Below are positions 1-5,470 of a stretch of 45,413 nucleotides of DNA, one piece after another. The stretch lies in the IMG/VR virus record IMGVR_UViG_3300008113_000090, positions 1 through 45,413 of that record; one strand, given 5' to 3'. The notes under the pieces were generated by a model. That model made no database searches. It worked only from the letters and a program-made list of their open reading frames with translations, and was not told the origin of the DNA. Each line of letters begins with the position of its first letter. Position 1 is the stretch's first letter. The stretch is from a virus. Both the position numbers and the translations under genes were made by a program.

Positions 1-298
1 AAAAATAGATTTACTATTTCTTGATGCTGATCACACAGATGAATATGTTTTATTGGAATTGAAAAATTTTTGGGATCAAATAAATTACAATGGCATTGTG
101 ATGGGAGACGATGTCAACCATCAAGACGTATATAATGCTATTAGAAAATTTAGTTTTGAAAAAGATTTAGAATATACCATATACAATAAGTTGTATAAAA
201 TGCAAAAGCATAACGAAAATAAAATTGAAAGACATAATGAAATAGGTACTCACCGATTAAAATATCTTTCAGAGTTTATACCATTAATAAGTAAGTGA
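1..298 (+). CDS. Class I SAM methyltransferase, 5'-truncated
   Basis: The open frame enters from the left edge (codons in phase with base 2) and ends at a TAA at 296-298, so only the C-terminal ~98 residues are seen. The start of the fragment reads IDLLFLDADHTDEYV, followed by GIVMGDD. This is the post-motif-II strand and 'GG-I-GDD' strand typical of Methyltransf_24-type SAM methyltransferases that sit in glycan or antibiotic clusters. The SAM-binding motif I lies outside the window. The substrate is unknown. The first tRNA of the array begins 8 nt after the stop. The family call rests on one motif block, so it is moderately sure. Confidence 0.6.
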   Translation, partial: KIDLLFLDADHTDEYVLLELKNFWDQINYNGIVMGDDVNHQDVYNAIRKFSFEKDLEYTIYNKLYKMQKHNENKIERHNEIGTHRLKYLSEFIPLISK

Positions 299-306
299 AG
301 TTTTGT

Positions 307-381
307 TCCAGAGTAGCACAGCGGTAGTGCAGTTGACTGTTAATCAATTGGTCGTAGGTTCGATCCCTGCCTCTGGAGCCA
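307..381 (+). tRNA. tRNA-Asn (GTT)
   Basis: The 7-bp acceptor TCCAGAG/CTCTGGA, anticodon loop ctGTTaa, T-loop ttcgatc and encoded CCA are all visible. The discriminator is G. First member of the array. Confidence 0.95.
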
Positions 382-388
382 GTTTTAT

Positions 389-466
389 CGGAGTATAGCG
401 CAGCCTGGCTAGCGCATCTGCTTTGGGAGCAGAGGGTCGTAGGTTCGAATCCTACTACTCCGACCA
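389..466 (+). tRNA. tRNA-Pro (TGG)
   Basis: Acceptor CGGAGTA pairs with TACTCCG, the anticodon loop is ttTGGga with a stem CTGCT/AGCAG, and CCA is encoded. It lies 7 nt after tRNA-Asn, consistent with co-transcription and processing. Confidence 0.94.
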
Positions 467-473
467 GTTTTAT

Positions 474-550
474 GGCTCAGTAGTTCAGTCCGGCAGAACG
501 TTGGTCTCCAAAACCAAATGTCGGTGGTTCAAATCCATCCTGGGTCGCCA
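474..550 (+). tRNA. tRNA-Trp (CCA)
   Basis: Acceptor GGCTCAG pairs with CTGGGTC using two G-T wobbles. The anticodon arm TTGGT-ctCCAaa-ACCAA, the discriminator G and an encoded CCA fit tRNA-Trp. Confidence 0.93.
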
Positions 551-558
551 AGTTGTAT

Positions 559-633
559 GCACCGTTCGTCTATCGGTTAGGACACTCGCCTTTCACGCAA
601 GTAAGAGGGGTTCGATTCCCCTACGGTGTACCA
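559..633 (+). tRNA. tRNA-Glu (TTC)
   Basis: Acceptor GCACCGT/ACGGTGT, anticodon loop ctTTCac, T-loop ttcgatt and encoded CCA are visible. The anticodon stem has one C-A mismatch. Confidence 0.92.
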
Positions 634-650
634 AATACTTTAATAAGTAC

Positions 651-1307
651 ATGATGAATAATAGTTTTGTAGGACATGTTGATCTGTTTCCTATTCCTGT
701 AGGCAAATACAGAAGATCAGATCATGAACAAATCAAACAAAGTTTCATCAAAATATTTGAATCTTATCCCAAAGATAAGATTTACACAGACGGTGAAGAT
801 CTAATACACTTTTTCAATGACGGTGATTTTGATCCTAGACAACATCAAGGATTAGAAAATCTCATGGATTGGGTATTAGATTGTGTGTCTGATTACGCAG
901 GAAATTTTCTAGGTATTAAAGATCGAAAATTCATAGATCTTAATACTTGGATTAACAGTAACAAAGGTGGTACACAAGATCCTCATGTACATAACAACAG
1001 TTTCTTAAGTGCCACGTATTATGTACAGTTGAACAACTCACACTCGGGACTAAACTTCTATAATCCAAGAGGATCGGCCAGTCTTAGAAGAGCCACTATA
1101 GATATAGAACCTGATTTTCAAACAAATTATACTTCTCCTTACGTACCTCTTATGGTAGAGCAAGGTGATTTATTGATATGGCCTAGTGAAATGATGCACG
1201 GATATGTCCAACCTTCGGTAGATGTACCTCGCATTACTATGAGCATGAATTTTCTACCCGAAATCGTTAATAGCAAATTATACGGTTTCAAAATTAGTAA
1301 GTTATAA
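651..1307 (+). CDS. Putative 2OG/Fe(II)-dependent oxygenase (TIGR02466-like)
   Basis: The product is 218 aa from ATG 651 (ATG 654 is also possible). The open frame extends upstream only through tRNA sequence, so the longer reading is rejected. The C-terminal half has the layout of small phage and marine 2OG/Fe(II) oxygenases annotated as TIGR02466: H112-x-H114 followed by NNSFLSATYYV, then GDLLIWPSEMMHG with H183, then R194 as the candidate 2OG-binding arginine. The usual HxD aspartate is not obvious, which that family tolerates. It is sandwiched between tRNA-Glu and tRNA-Cys and ends 1 nt before the latter. The substrate is unknown. Confidence 0.7.
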   Translation: MMNNSFVGHVDLFPIPVGKYRRSDHEQIKQSFIKIFESYPKDKIYTDGEDLIHFFNDGDFDPRQHQGLENLMDWVLDCVSDYAGNFLGIKDRKFIDLNTWINSNKGGTQDPHVHNNSFLSATYYVQLNNSHSGLNFYNPRGSASLRRATIDIEPDFQTNYTSPYVPLMVEQGDLLIWPSEMMHGYVQPSVDVPRITMSMNFLPEIVNSKLYGFKISKL

Positions 1308-1308
1308 T

Positions 1309-1386
1309 GTGTCGGTGGCAGAGAGGCCCAATGCAAGAGTCTGCAAAACTCTAAAGCCGTCGGTTCGAATCCGACCCGGCACTCCA
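1309..1386 (+). tRNA. tRNA-Cys (GCA)
   Basis: Acceptor GTGTCGG/CCGGCAC, anticodon arm AGAGT-ctGCAaa-ACTCT, U discriminator (typical for Cys) and encoded CCA. It begins 1 nt after the stop codon of the upstream oxygenase gene. Confidence 0.94.
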
Positions 1387-1388
1387 AT

Positions 1389-1464
1389 GCGGGATTAGTT
1401 CATTTGGTAGAACGATACCTTGCCAAGGTATAGGTGACCGGTTCGAGCCCGGTATCCCGCTCCA
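1389..1464 (+). tRNA. tRNA-Gly (GCC)
   Basis: Acceptor GCGGGAT/ATCCCGC, anticodon arm ATACC-ttGCCaa-GGTAT, U discriminator and CCA. The acceptor and D-arm match the second Gly tRNA at 7146, suggesting duplication. Confidence 0.95.
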
Positions 1465-1468
1465 GTAT

Positions 1469-1546
1469 GCCCCTCTAGCCCAATTGGTATGAGGCGTTTC
1501 TCTCAAAAGGAAAATCGTCCCGGTTCGAGTCCGGGGAGGGGTACCA
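1469..1546 (+). tRNA. tRNA with CAA anticodon (Leu?) on a class I body
   Basis: A complete 78-nt cloverleaf: acceptor GCCCCTC/GAGGGGT, anticodon stem TTTCT/GGAAA with loop ctCAAaa, T-arm CCCGG-ttcgagt-CCGGG, A discriminator and CCA. CAA reads the leucine codon UUG, but the variable loop is only 5 nt (atcgt), whereas bacterial tRNA-Leu normally has a long variable arm. Both other Leu tRNAs in this array do have the long arm. The gene is certain; the amino acid is not. Confidence 0.8.
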
Positions 1547-1554
1547 AATTTCAT

Positions 1555-1644
1555 GGAAGTGTGGCAGAGTCCGGTTTAATGCACCTGTCTTGAAAACAGA
1601 CGATCCGAAAGGGTCCGTGAGTTCGAATCTCACCGCTTCCACCA
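1555..1644 (+). tRNA. tRNA-Ser (TGA)
   Basis: A 90-nt class II tRNA: acceptor GGAAGTG/CGCTTCC, anticodon loop ctTGAaa in stem CTGT/ACAG, a long variable arm (about 1602-1618), T-loop ttcgaat and CCA. Confidence 0.93.
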
Positions 1645-1658
1645 TATAAGGAGTGATC

Positions 1659-1856
1659 ATGGAAATTTCTATCGTAACTAATTACGGTTGGAGAGATAAT
1701 ATGCAGGTAGTAGAAAAGAAAACTACCTATGATTATCCTAAAGGTAACGATGTTGTTACAGTTGAGCGTCGAACATACGAAGTTACTTTGTACGGTTCAG
1801 CCGGACAATTAAAAACTTCTAGTTCAAAAGGTAACAGTATAGATCAAATGATATAA
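1659..1856 (+). CDS. Small unknown protein
   Basis: The product is 65 aa. ATG 1659 is chosen because AAGGAG (1648-1653) sits 5 nt upstream; the GTG at 1653 would fall inside that ribosome-binding site. The protein is rich in Thr, Val and charged residues with no recognised motif or membrane segment. It starts 14 nt after tRNA-Ser and stops 1 nt before the next tRNA, so it belongs to the same transcript. Function not recognised. Confidence 0.7.
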   Translation: MEISIVTNYGWRDNMQVVEKKTTYDYPKGNDVVTVERRTYEVTLYGSAGQLKTSSSKGNSIDQMI

Positions 1857-1857
1857 C

Positions 1858-1941
1858 GCCGGTTTGGCCGAGAGGTTTAGGCACCGTCTTGATAAGGCGG
1901 CTCGAAAGAGGACGTAGGTTCGATTCCTACAGCCGGCACCA
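1858..1941 (+). tRNA. Class II tRNA with GAT anticodon (nominally Ile)
   Basis: An 84-nt cloverleaf: acceptor GCCGGTT/AGCCGGC, D-arm with GGCC...GGC, anticodon stem CCGTC/GGCGG with loop ttGATaa, a variable arm of 13 nt with CTC-GAAA-GAG hairpin, T-arm GTAGG-ttcgatt-CCTAC, A discriminator and CCA. The anticodon specifies isoleucine AUC/AUU, but the long variable arm is the identity feature of Ser, Leu or Tyr tRNAs. The gene is clear; what it is charged with is open. Confidence 0.82.
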
Positions 1942-1992
1942 ATTTTTAAAAAGGAGATCTGTCATGAACAGTGACAAGAGTGATAAGATGTC

Positions 1993-2066
1993 GGGGGTAT
2001 AACTTAACGGCAAAGTAGTAGGCTTTTAACCTATTAATCAGAGTTCGATTCTCTGTGCCCCTACCA
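1993..2066 (+). tRNA. tRNA-Lys (TTT)
   Basis: Acceptor GGGGGTA/TGCCCCT, anticodon arm GTAGG-ctTTTaa-CCTAT, T-loop ttcgatt, A discriminator and CCA. Its CCA also forms the first bases of the large inverted repeat that follows. Confidence 0.93.
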
Positions 2067-2153
2067 TATAAAAACACACTTAACTCTAAACGTAGTTGGA
2101 GTACGAGGAAAGGCCACCTTCTAGGAAAACGGCATAAGTGTGTTTCTATATGG
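2064..2153 (+). ncRNA. Long hairpin between two tRNAs, possible small structured RNA
   Basis: A near-perfect inverted repeat joins the CCA of tRNA-Lys to the first bases of tRNA-Met: 7 bp (2064-2070 with 2147-2153), one A-C mismatch (2071/2146), then 11 bp (2072-2082 with 2135-2145). The 52-nt interior can form ACTC/GAGT and AAGG/CCTT sub-hairpins. It has no plausible coding content. A second hairpin with the same 7-mismatch-11 layout lies at 6649-6722 beside tRNA-fMet. It may be a processing signal or an independent RNA; the function is unknown. Confidence 0.55.
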
Positions 2154-2226
2154 TAATGTAGCATAATGGTAGTGCAACACCTTCATACGGTGCCCAGTGA
2201 AAGTTCAACTCTTTCCATTACCACCA
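2152..2226 (+). tRNA. tRNA with CAT anticodon (elongator Met or Ile2)
   Basis: Acceptor GGTAATG/CATTACC, anticodon loop ttCATac, T-arm GAAAG-ttcaact-CTTTC, A discriminator and CCA. There is a normal G1-C72 pair, so it is not the initiator. Elongator Met and lysidine-modified Ile (AUA) cannot be told apart from sequence alone. Confidence 0.9.
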
Positions 2227-2232
2227 TAATGA

Positions 2233-2306
2233 TCCCGGGTAGTGTAGTGGTAACACAACAGACTTTGACTCTGCTATTATAGGTTCGATTCCTATCCCGG
2301 GTGCCA
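2233..2306 (+). tRNA. tRNA-Gln (TTG)
   Basis: Acceptor TCCCGGG/CCCGGGT with an unpaired U1-U72, which suits glutaminyl-tRNA synthetase (it opens this pair). Anticodon loop ctTTGac, G73 discriminator and CCA. Confidence 0.93.
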
Positions 2307-2311
2307 ACAAT

Positions 2312-2385
2312 GGTGTTAGTAGTGTAGTGGTTGCACAACTGTCTGTGAAACAGTTAGACAGGGTTCGATTCCCGCTTTCACCCCA
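2312..2385 (+). tRNA. tRNA-His (GTG)
   Basis: The anticodon arm ACTGT-ctGTGaa-ACAGT is perfect, and an extra 5' G (2312) faces a C73 discriminator (2382), the hallmark of tRNA-His. The acceptor has two U-U mismatches and the T-stem is weak (three clear pairs), so the body is somewhat degenerate. Confidence 0.88.
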
Positions 2386-2390
2386 AACAT

Positions 2391-2466
2391 GCCAACTTAG
2401 CAAATGTGGTCATTGCGGCCGCCTGAAGAGCGGTGGAACTTGGTTCGATCCCAAGAGTTGGCACCA
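2391..2466 (+). tRNA. tRNA-Phe (GAA)
   Basis: Acceptor GCCAACT/AGTTGGC, anticodon arm CCGC-ctGAAga-GCGG, T-loop ttcgatc, A discriminator and CCA. Confidence 0.94.
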
Positions 2467-2471
2467 TATAT

Positions 2472-2548
2472 CGGTCCTTAACTCAGTTGGATAGAGTGCC
2501 TGTCTTCGAAACAGGAAGTCGTGGGTTCGAATCCTGCAGGACCGGCCA
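2472..2548 (+). tRNA. tRNA-Arg (TCG)
   Basis: Acceptor CGGTCCT/AGGACCG, anticodon arm CCTGT-ctTCGaa-ACAGG, T-loop ttcgaat, G discriminator and CCA. Confidence 0.94.
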
Positions 2549-2563
2549 TTTTAGGAGAATGTT

Positions 2564-2755
2564 ATGAAATCAACATTGTTTAAAAATAAACTCAATAACG
2601 AGCGTTTTGTCTGTGACGATATCCGGCTGACTGAGAACATCGACGGTGTTGAATACATTATTGTACATAGACCTAACGAGCATCGACATTTTAAAATGCG
2701 TAAAGATGTTTTAGAAAAAATCAAAGTAACTGATAGCAAAAATAAAACTCTATAA
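2564..2755 (+). CDS. Small unknown protein
   Basis: The product is 63 aa from ATG 2564, preceded by TAGGAG at 2552-2557. It is charged and has no membrane segment. The central part reads like a compact beta-rich domain (NIDGVEYIIVHRP), but no family is recognised. It lies between tRNA-Arg and the TauD-like gene, and its last codons overlap the late promoter of that gene. Confidence 0.68.
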   Translation: MKSTLFKNKLNNERFVCDDIRLTENIDGVEYIIVHRPNEHRHFKMRKDVLEKIKVTDSKNKTL

Positions 2756-2758
2756 ATA
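2751..2758 (+). promoter_or_regulatory. T4-type late promoter
   Basis: TATAAATA matches the T4 late consensus exactly. It lies 21 nt upstream of ATG 2780, leaving room for a normal leader with an AAGGAA ribosome-binding site. Confidence 0.75.
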
Positions 2759-2779
2759 TGTTACTTTAAGGAAACGCAC

Positions 2780-3835
2780 ATGAAGATAAGCAAAATACCA
2801 GGCCTAGGGCGTTTTGGTGTATATATTGACGATGTCGATCTAAACAACATTTCGGATGAAGAATGGGCAGAGATTGGTAAGATACATTTAGAATCTCTAG
2901 TAACAATAATTAGAAACACAGATGTTACTCCATACAATTATTATAGATTAATAATGAAATGGGGTCCTAGTCGCTGGAATCGTCCTATTGCTTTTTATAA
3001 GAAATATGGAAAGCCGTTAAAAGAATTAGTAATGAACAAAGAACTAGACGATGAAGATCAACTAGTTTTTGATAATGGTCGCAGATGGCAATTTGACAAA
3101 CGTTGTCCAGGCATGGTTTGTGTAACACCTAAAAAGAATACTCGAGGACAAAGTATGGGTATTTTTGGAGACGGCGAACTACTATGGCACAGCAACGAAT
3201 GCGGTGATGTAGCGTTTACTCCCGGGGTAGCATTACTAGGTTATGAAAACGTAGATCAAACTGCCACAGGTTTTTGCACAAGTCCAGATTGGTACGAAAA
3301 GCAATCAGAAAGTTTTCGCAGTGAACTAGATGAAATGATCATTATTCATAACTATCGTCCAATGGCTATGAGCCCGATCGTTATTGAAGATCAAGAAAAG
3401 TTTTATAAAAACAATATGGCTCCTGAAAACGATATGAAGGTGCCGTTGATTATACAAAGCCCGGGCGGTATCAAAGGTGTACACTTAGGTATTAATACCT
3501 TTGATAAAATTGAAGGCATGAGTGTAGAAGATAGTAAAAAAATCTTTGATAAAATTCGCAGAGAAATGATAGTACCAGAATACTGTTACGATCATTGGTA
3601 CGGCGGCCGAGACATCTGTTTGTTCGATAATAGTATTACCTTGCATAACAGATCCATTCATGAAAGTATTGGTATCGCTCCTGAAAGACTAGGACTGCGC
3701 ATTCAATATGATTTTGATAATCTCACTGGCGAATTTTACGAGCCTTTCTATCAAGAAGAGTTCAATGACCTTAAGAAAGAAAGATTGAATATTCTAGACA
3801 AGGCCATGGAAGGTATGCTAATTAAGACTGATTGA
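2780..3835 (+). CDS. TauD/TfdA-like 2OG/Fe(II) dioxygenase
   Basis: The product is 351 aa, a normal length for the family. The distal half carries the TauD-type layout: WHSNECG (H137, N139, E140), then LFDNSITLHNR with H289, then LGLRIQYDFD supplying the likely 2OG-binding arginine. In TauD proteins the first motif is HxD, and here the aspartate position is Asn, so metal binding may use E140 or be weakened. Preceded by a perfect late promoter and AAGGAA. The downstream gene starts at an overlapping TGATG. Substrate unknown; the fold is fairly sure. Confidence 0.8.
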   Translation: MKISKIPGLGRFGVYIDDVDLNNISDEEWAEIGKIHLESLVTIIRNTDVTPYNYYRLIMKWGPSRWNRPIAFYKKYGKPLKELVMNKELDDEDQLVFDNGRRWQFDKRCPGMVCVTPKKNTRGQSMGIFGDGELLWHSNECGDVAFTPGVALLGYENVDQTATGFCTSPDWYEKQSESFRSELDEMIIIHNYRPMAMSPIVIEDQEKFYKNNMAPENDMKVPLIIQSPGGIKGVHLGINTFDKIEGMSVEDSKKIFDKIRREMIVPEYCYDHWYGGRDICLFDNSITLHNRSIHESIGIAPERLGLRIQYDFDNLTGEFYEPFYQEEFNDLKKERLNILDKAMEGMLIKTD

Positions 3836-4461
3836 TGTCATATAAAGTTGTTGAATATTCACCCAAACTAGACCTTACGGAATTCTATAAAGAGAATCAA
3901 CGTCGAGGTCTAGAAAACAATGCTAGTCAACAGGCCATGTTTGATTGCTTTCGCAACGAACCACACTGGAACGGTTGGCTAGTAGAGTATAACAACAGAT
4001 TCATCGGAGGTGTTTGTATACACAGTTTCGATGATGTTATGGGTCCTAATAGTTACAGAATTTATGCTAGGTCCTGCTTTCATACAGAACTTAGCATGAA
4101 GCCAACAGGTTATGTAAAAAGTCATTATACTAATCTACAAAATGTAGGATTACAATTATTCACTCCTGTTTCTATAGAATGGGCAGGCATAGATAAAAAA
4201 TTCTACGGCAGCAGTAATTCAAGAGATGTTGGTTCTGCACAAGTAGTAGATAAAGTTTGGTTTCCAAGATTAGCAGAAAGAGGAATCTTTACAAGAATTA
4301 CCGAAGTATTTTACAGAGGTCATTATCAAAATATCTGGGAATTAAATGTCCAAGAATATTTGAGACAGATAAAAACAGTGCCGCATTGGGATTGCGAATT
4401 CCCCAGTGTGGATCTTAGAAAAGAAATGCCTCTGCCGACGGAGCGGTGCCAGGCCTTCTAA
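3835..4461 (+). CDS. Unknown protein, possibly GNAT-like
   Basis: The product is 208 aa from ATG 3835, which overlaps the stop of the TauD-like gene (TGATG), indicating translational coupling. The stretch WLVEYNNRFIGGVCIHSF resembles the central strands of a GNAT acyltransferase, but no acetyl-CoA-binding loop (Q/RxxGxG/A) is evident, so this is only a suggestion. The last 34 nt overlap tRNA-Arg(TCT), so the final ~11 residues are encoded by tRNA acceptor and D-arm sequence. Confidence 0.6.
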   Translation: MSYKVVEYSPKLDLTEFYKENQRRGLENNASQQAMFDCFRNEPHWNGWLVEYNNRFIGGVCIHSFDDVMGPNSYRIYARSCFHTELSMKPTGYVKSHYTNLQNVGLQLFTPVSIEWAGIDKKFYGSSNSRDVGSAQVVDKVWFPRLAERGIFTRITEVFYRGHYQNIWELNVQEYLRQIKTVPHWDCEFPSVDLRKEMPLPTERCQAF

Positions 4462-4499
4462 GCCAGGTTATGGGAGTTCGAATCTCTCCAGAGGCGCCA
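4428..4499 (+). tRNA. tRNA-Arg (TCT)
   Basis: A compact 72-nt tRNA: acceptor GCCTCTG/CAGAGGC, anticodon loop ctTCTaa with stem CAGGC/GCCAG (one A-A mismatch), T-loop ttcgaat, G discriminator and CCA. The 5' half lies inside the end of the upstream reading frame. Confidence 0.9.
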
Positions 4500-4506
4500 A
4501 AAATAG

Positions 4507-4535
4507 TTGACAAGTAGACAAATAGATCATATAAT
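4507..4535 (+). promoter_or_regulatory. Consensus sigma70 promoter
   Basis: TTGACA (4507-4512) and TATAAT (4530-4535) with a 17-bp spacer are a perfect match to the bacterial sigma70 consensus. It should drive the Leu-Leu-Val-TAT tRNA group. Confidence 0.85.
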
Positions 4536-4561
4536 ATAGATTGTTCATTAGAAATACATTT

Positions 4562-4644
4562 GCCCCGATGGTGGAATGGTAGACACGCTGGTCTTAGAAG
4601 CCAGTGCCTAGTGCGTGAGAGTTCGAGTCTCTCTTGGGGCACCA
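4562..4644 (+). tRNA. tRNA-Leu (TAG)
   Basis: A class II tRNA with acceptor GCCCCGA/TTGGGGC, anticodon arm CTGGT-ctTAGaa-GCCAG, long variable arm, A discriminator and CCA. Confidence 0.95.
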
Positions 4645-4649
4645 AATAT

Positions 4650-4733
4650 GCGAGTGTGGTGGAATGGTATACACAGCAGACTTAAAATCTGCCAGCCTCG
4701 GCTATGCGGGTTCGACTCTCGCCACTCGCACCA
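4650..4733 (+). tRNA. tRNA-Leu (TAA)
   Basis: A class II tRNA with acceptor GCGAGTG/CACTCGC, anticodon arm GCAGA-ctTAAaa-TCTGC, long variable arm, A discriminator and CCA. Confidence 0.95.
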
Positions 4734-4739
4734 AATTAT

Positions 4740-4814
4740 GCATCGTTAGTTCAGCGGTAGAACGTCGCCCTTACAAGGCGAATGTCAGTGGTTCGACTCC
4801 ATTACGATGCACCA
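4740..4814 (+). tRNA. tRNA-Val (TAC)
   Basis: Acceptor GCATCGT/ACGATGC, anticodon arm TCGCC-ctTACaa-GGCGA, T-loop ttcgact, A discriminator and CCA. Confidence 0.95.
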
Positions 4815-4819
4815 AATAT

Positions 4820-4911
4820 GCCTCTGTAGTTTAATGGTAAAACAGCGGATTTATATCCCGTGTGCAACAGATAATTGGCCAATGTGGGTTCGACTCCCGC
4901 CGGAGGCACCA
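4820..4911 (+). tRNA. tRNA with TAT anticodon (Ile, AUA?) and a long variable region
   Basis: A 92-nt cloverleaf: acceptor GCCTCTG/CGGAGGC, D-stem GTTT/AAAC, anticodon stem GCGGA/CCCGT (one A-C mismatch) with loop ttTATat, 22-nt variable region 4862-4883 containing the palindrome attggccaat, T-arm GTGGG-ttcgact-CCCGC, A discriminator and CCA. UAU would read AUA directly, where most bacteria use a lysidine-modified CAU. The long variable region is not normal for Ile. Confidence 0.75.
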
Positions 4912-4940
4912 TTGACATACTTTAGAAAAGATTGTATAAT
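4912..4940 (+). promoter_or_regulatory. Consensus sigma70 promoter
   Basis: TTGACA (4912-4917), 17-bp spacer, TATAAT (4935-4940), starting directly after the CCA of the preceding tRNA. The next ATG is 6 nt after the -10 box, so the transcript may be leaderless. Confidence 0.85.
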
Positions 4941-4946
4941 AACATT

Positions 4947-5099
4947 ATGAAATTATATGAAGCAACAATAAGAACCAAAGACGGTAAAGAATTTAAAGAC
5001 CGTGTAGGTGCCAATTCTGCTGAAGAAGCAAGAATGCTATTACAGCAACGGCACGGCCCTAGGGCTGTTCCATATGTTCCTCATATGATTCCAAGTTAA
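4947..5099 (+). CDS. Small unknown protein
   Basis: A 50-aa frame beginning MKLYEATIRTKDGKEF and containing VGANSAEEARMLLQQ. The N-terminal strand-turn-strand followed by a helix starting with 'NSAEEA' resembles the short phage proteins that act on uptake or stress, but no family is recognised. The ATG is only 6 nt beyond a perfect -10 box and there is no ribosome-binding site, so translation would be leaderless or use a later start. The stop is 1 nt before tRNA-Ser(GCT). Confidence 0.65.
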   Translation: MKLYEATIRTKDGKEFKDRVGANSAEEARMLLQQRHGPRAVPYVPHMIPS

Positions 5100-5100
5100 C

Positions 5101-5190
5101 GGAGAGTGGGCAGGATGGTAATGCAGCGGATTGCTAATCCGTAGATCGTAGTAATATGGTCAGTGGGTTCGACTCCCACACTCTCCACCA
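5101..5190 (+). tRNA. tRNA-Ser (GCT)
   Basis: A 90-nt class II tRNA: acceptor GGAGAGT/ACTCTCC, anticodon arm GCGGA-ttGCTaa-TCCGT, long variable arm, T-loop ttcgact and CCA. Confidence 0.94.
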
Positions 5191-5210
5191 TTTTTATAAA
5201 AGGAAAAAAA

Positions 5211-5381
5211 ATGAAACCAGGTCCAAACTATAAAATGACCAAGCAGTCCAAAAGATTTTTAGCCACTATTGTTGATCCTCATAAAAGGGCATCTTTCAAA
5301 GCAGGCAGTATTCAGGCAGAACTAGCAGCCTTGGTACAGCCTAGAAGAGAAAAAAATCGTAGAGAAACAACCACAGAATAA
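5211..5381 (+). CDS. Small basic unknown protein
   Basis: The product is 56 aa from ATG 5211, preceded by AAAGGAAAA. Strongly basic at both ends (MKPGPNYKMTKQSKRF and RREKNRR) with an alanine-rich middle, so it could bind nucleic acid, but no family is recognised. Sits between tRNA-Ser and tRNA-Ala on the same transcript. An upstream in-frame extension runs through tRNA sequence and is rejected. Confidence 0.68.
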   Translation: MKPGPNYKMTKQSKRFLATIVDPHKRASFKAGSIQAELAALVQPRREKNRRETTTE

Positions 5382-5391
5382 GTAATTTATT

Positions 5392-5465
5392 GGGGGATTA
5401 GTTAAATGGGATAACAACGGCTTTGCAAGCCGTGATTAACAGTTCGATTCTGTTATCCTCCACCA
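5392..5465 (+). tRNA. tRNA-Ala (TGC)
   Basis: Acceptor GGGGGAT/ATCCTCC (includes a G3-U70 wobble, the alanine identity element), anticodon arm ACGGC-ttTGCaa-GCCGT, A discriminator and CCA. Confidence 0.96.
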
Positions 5466-5470
5466 GATTT

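Noticed and set aside
423-650. N-terminal extension of the 651 oxygenase frame
   Set aside because: It consists of translated tRNA-Pro, tRNA-Trp and tRNA-Glu sequence and has no ribosome-binding site; ATG 651 is the sensible start.
1964-2002. 12-codon frame (MNSDKSDKMSGV) with AAGGAG ahead of tRNA-Lys
   Set aside because: The ribosome-binding site is good, but the frame is very short and runs into the tRNA acceptor; possibly a leader peptide, not enough to call a gene.
1139-2403. Minus-strand frames with GFEPT, GIEPI or RTRTG-like repeats across the tRNAs
   Set aside because: These are the well-known spurious translations of tRNA T-arms in reverse; they overlap clear tRNA genes.
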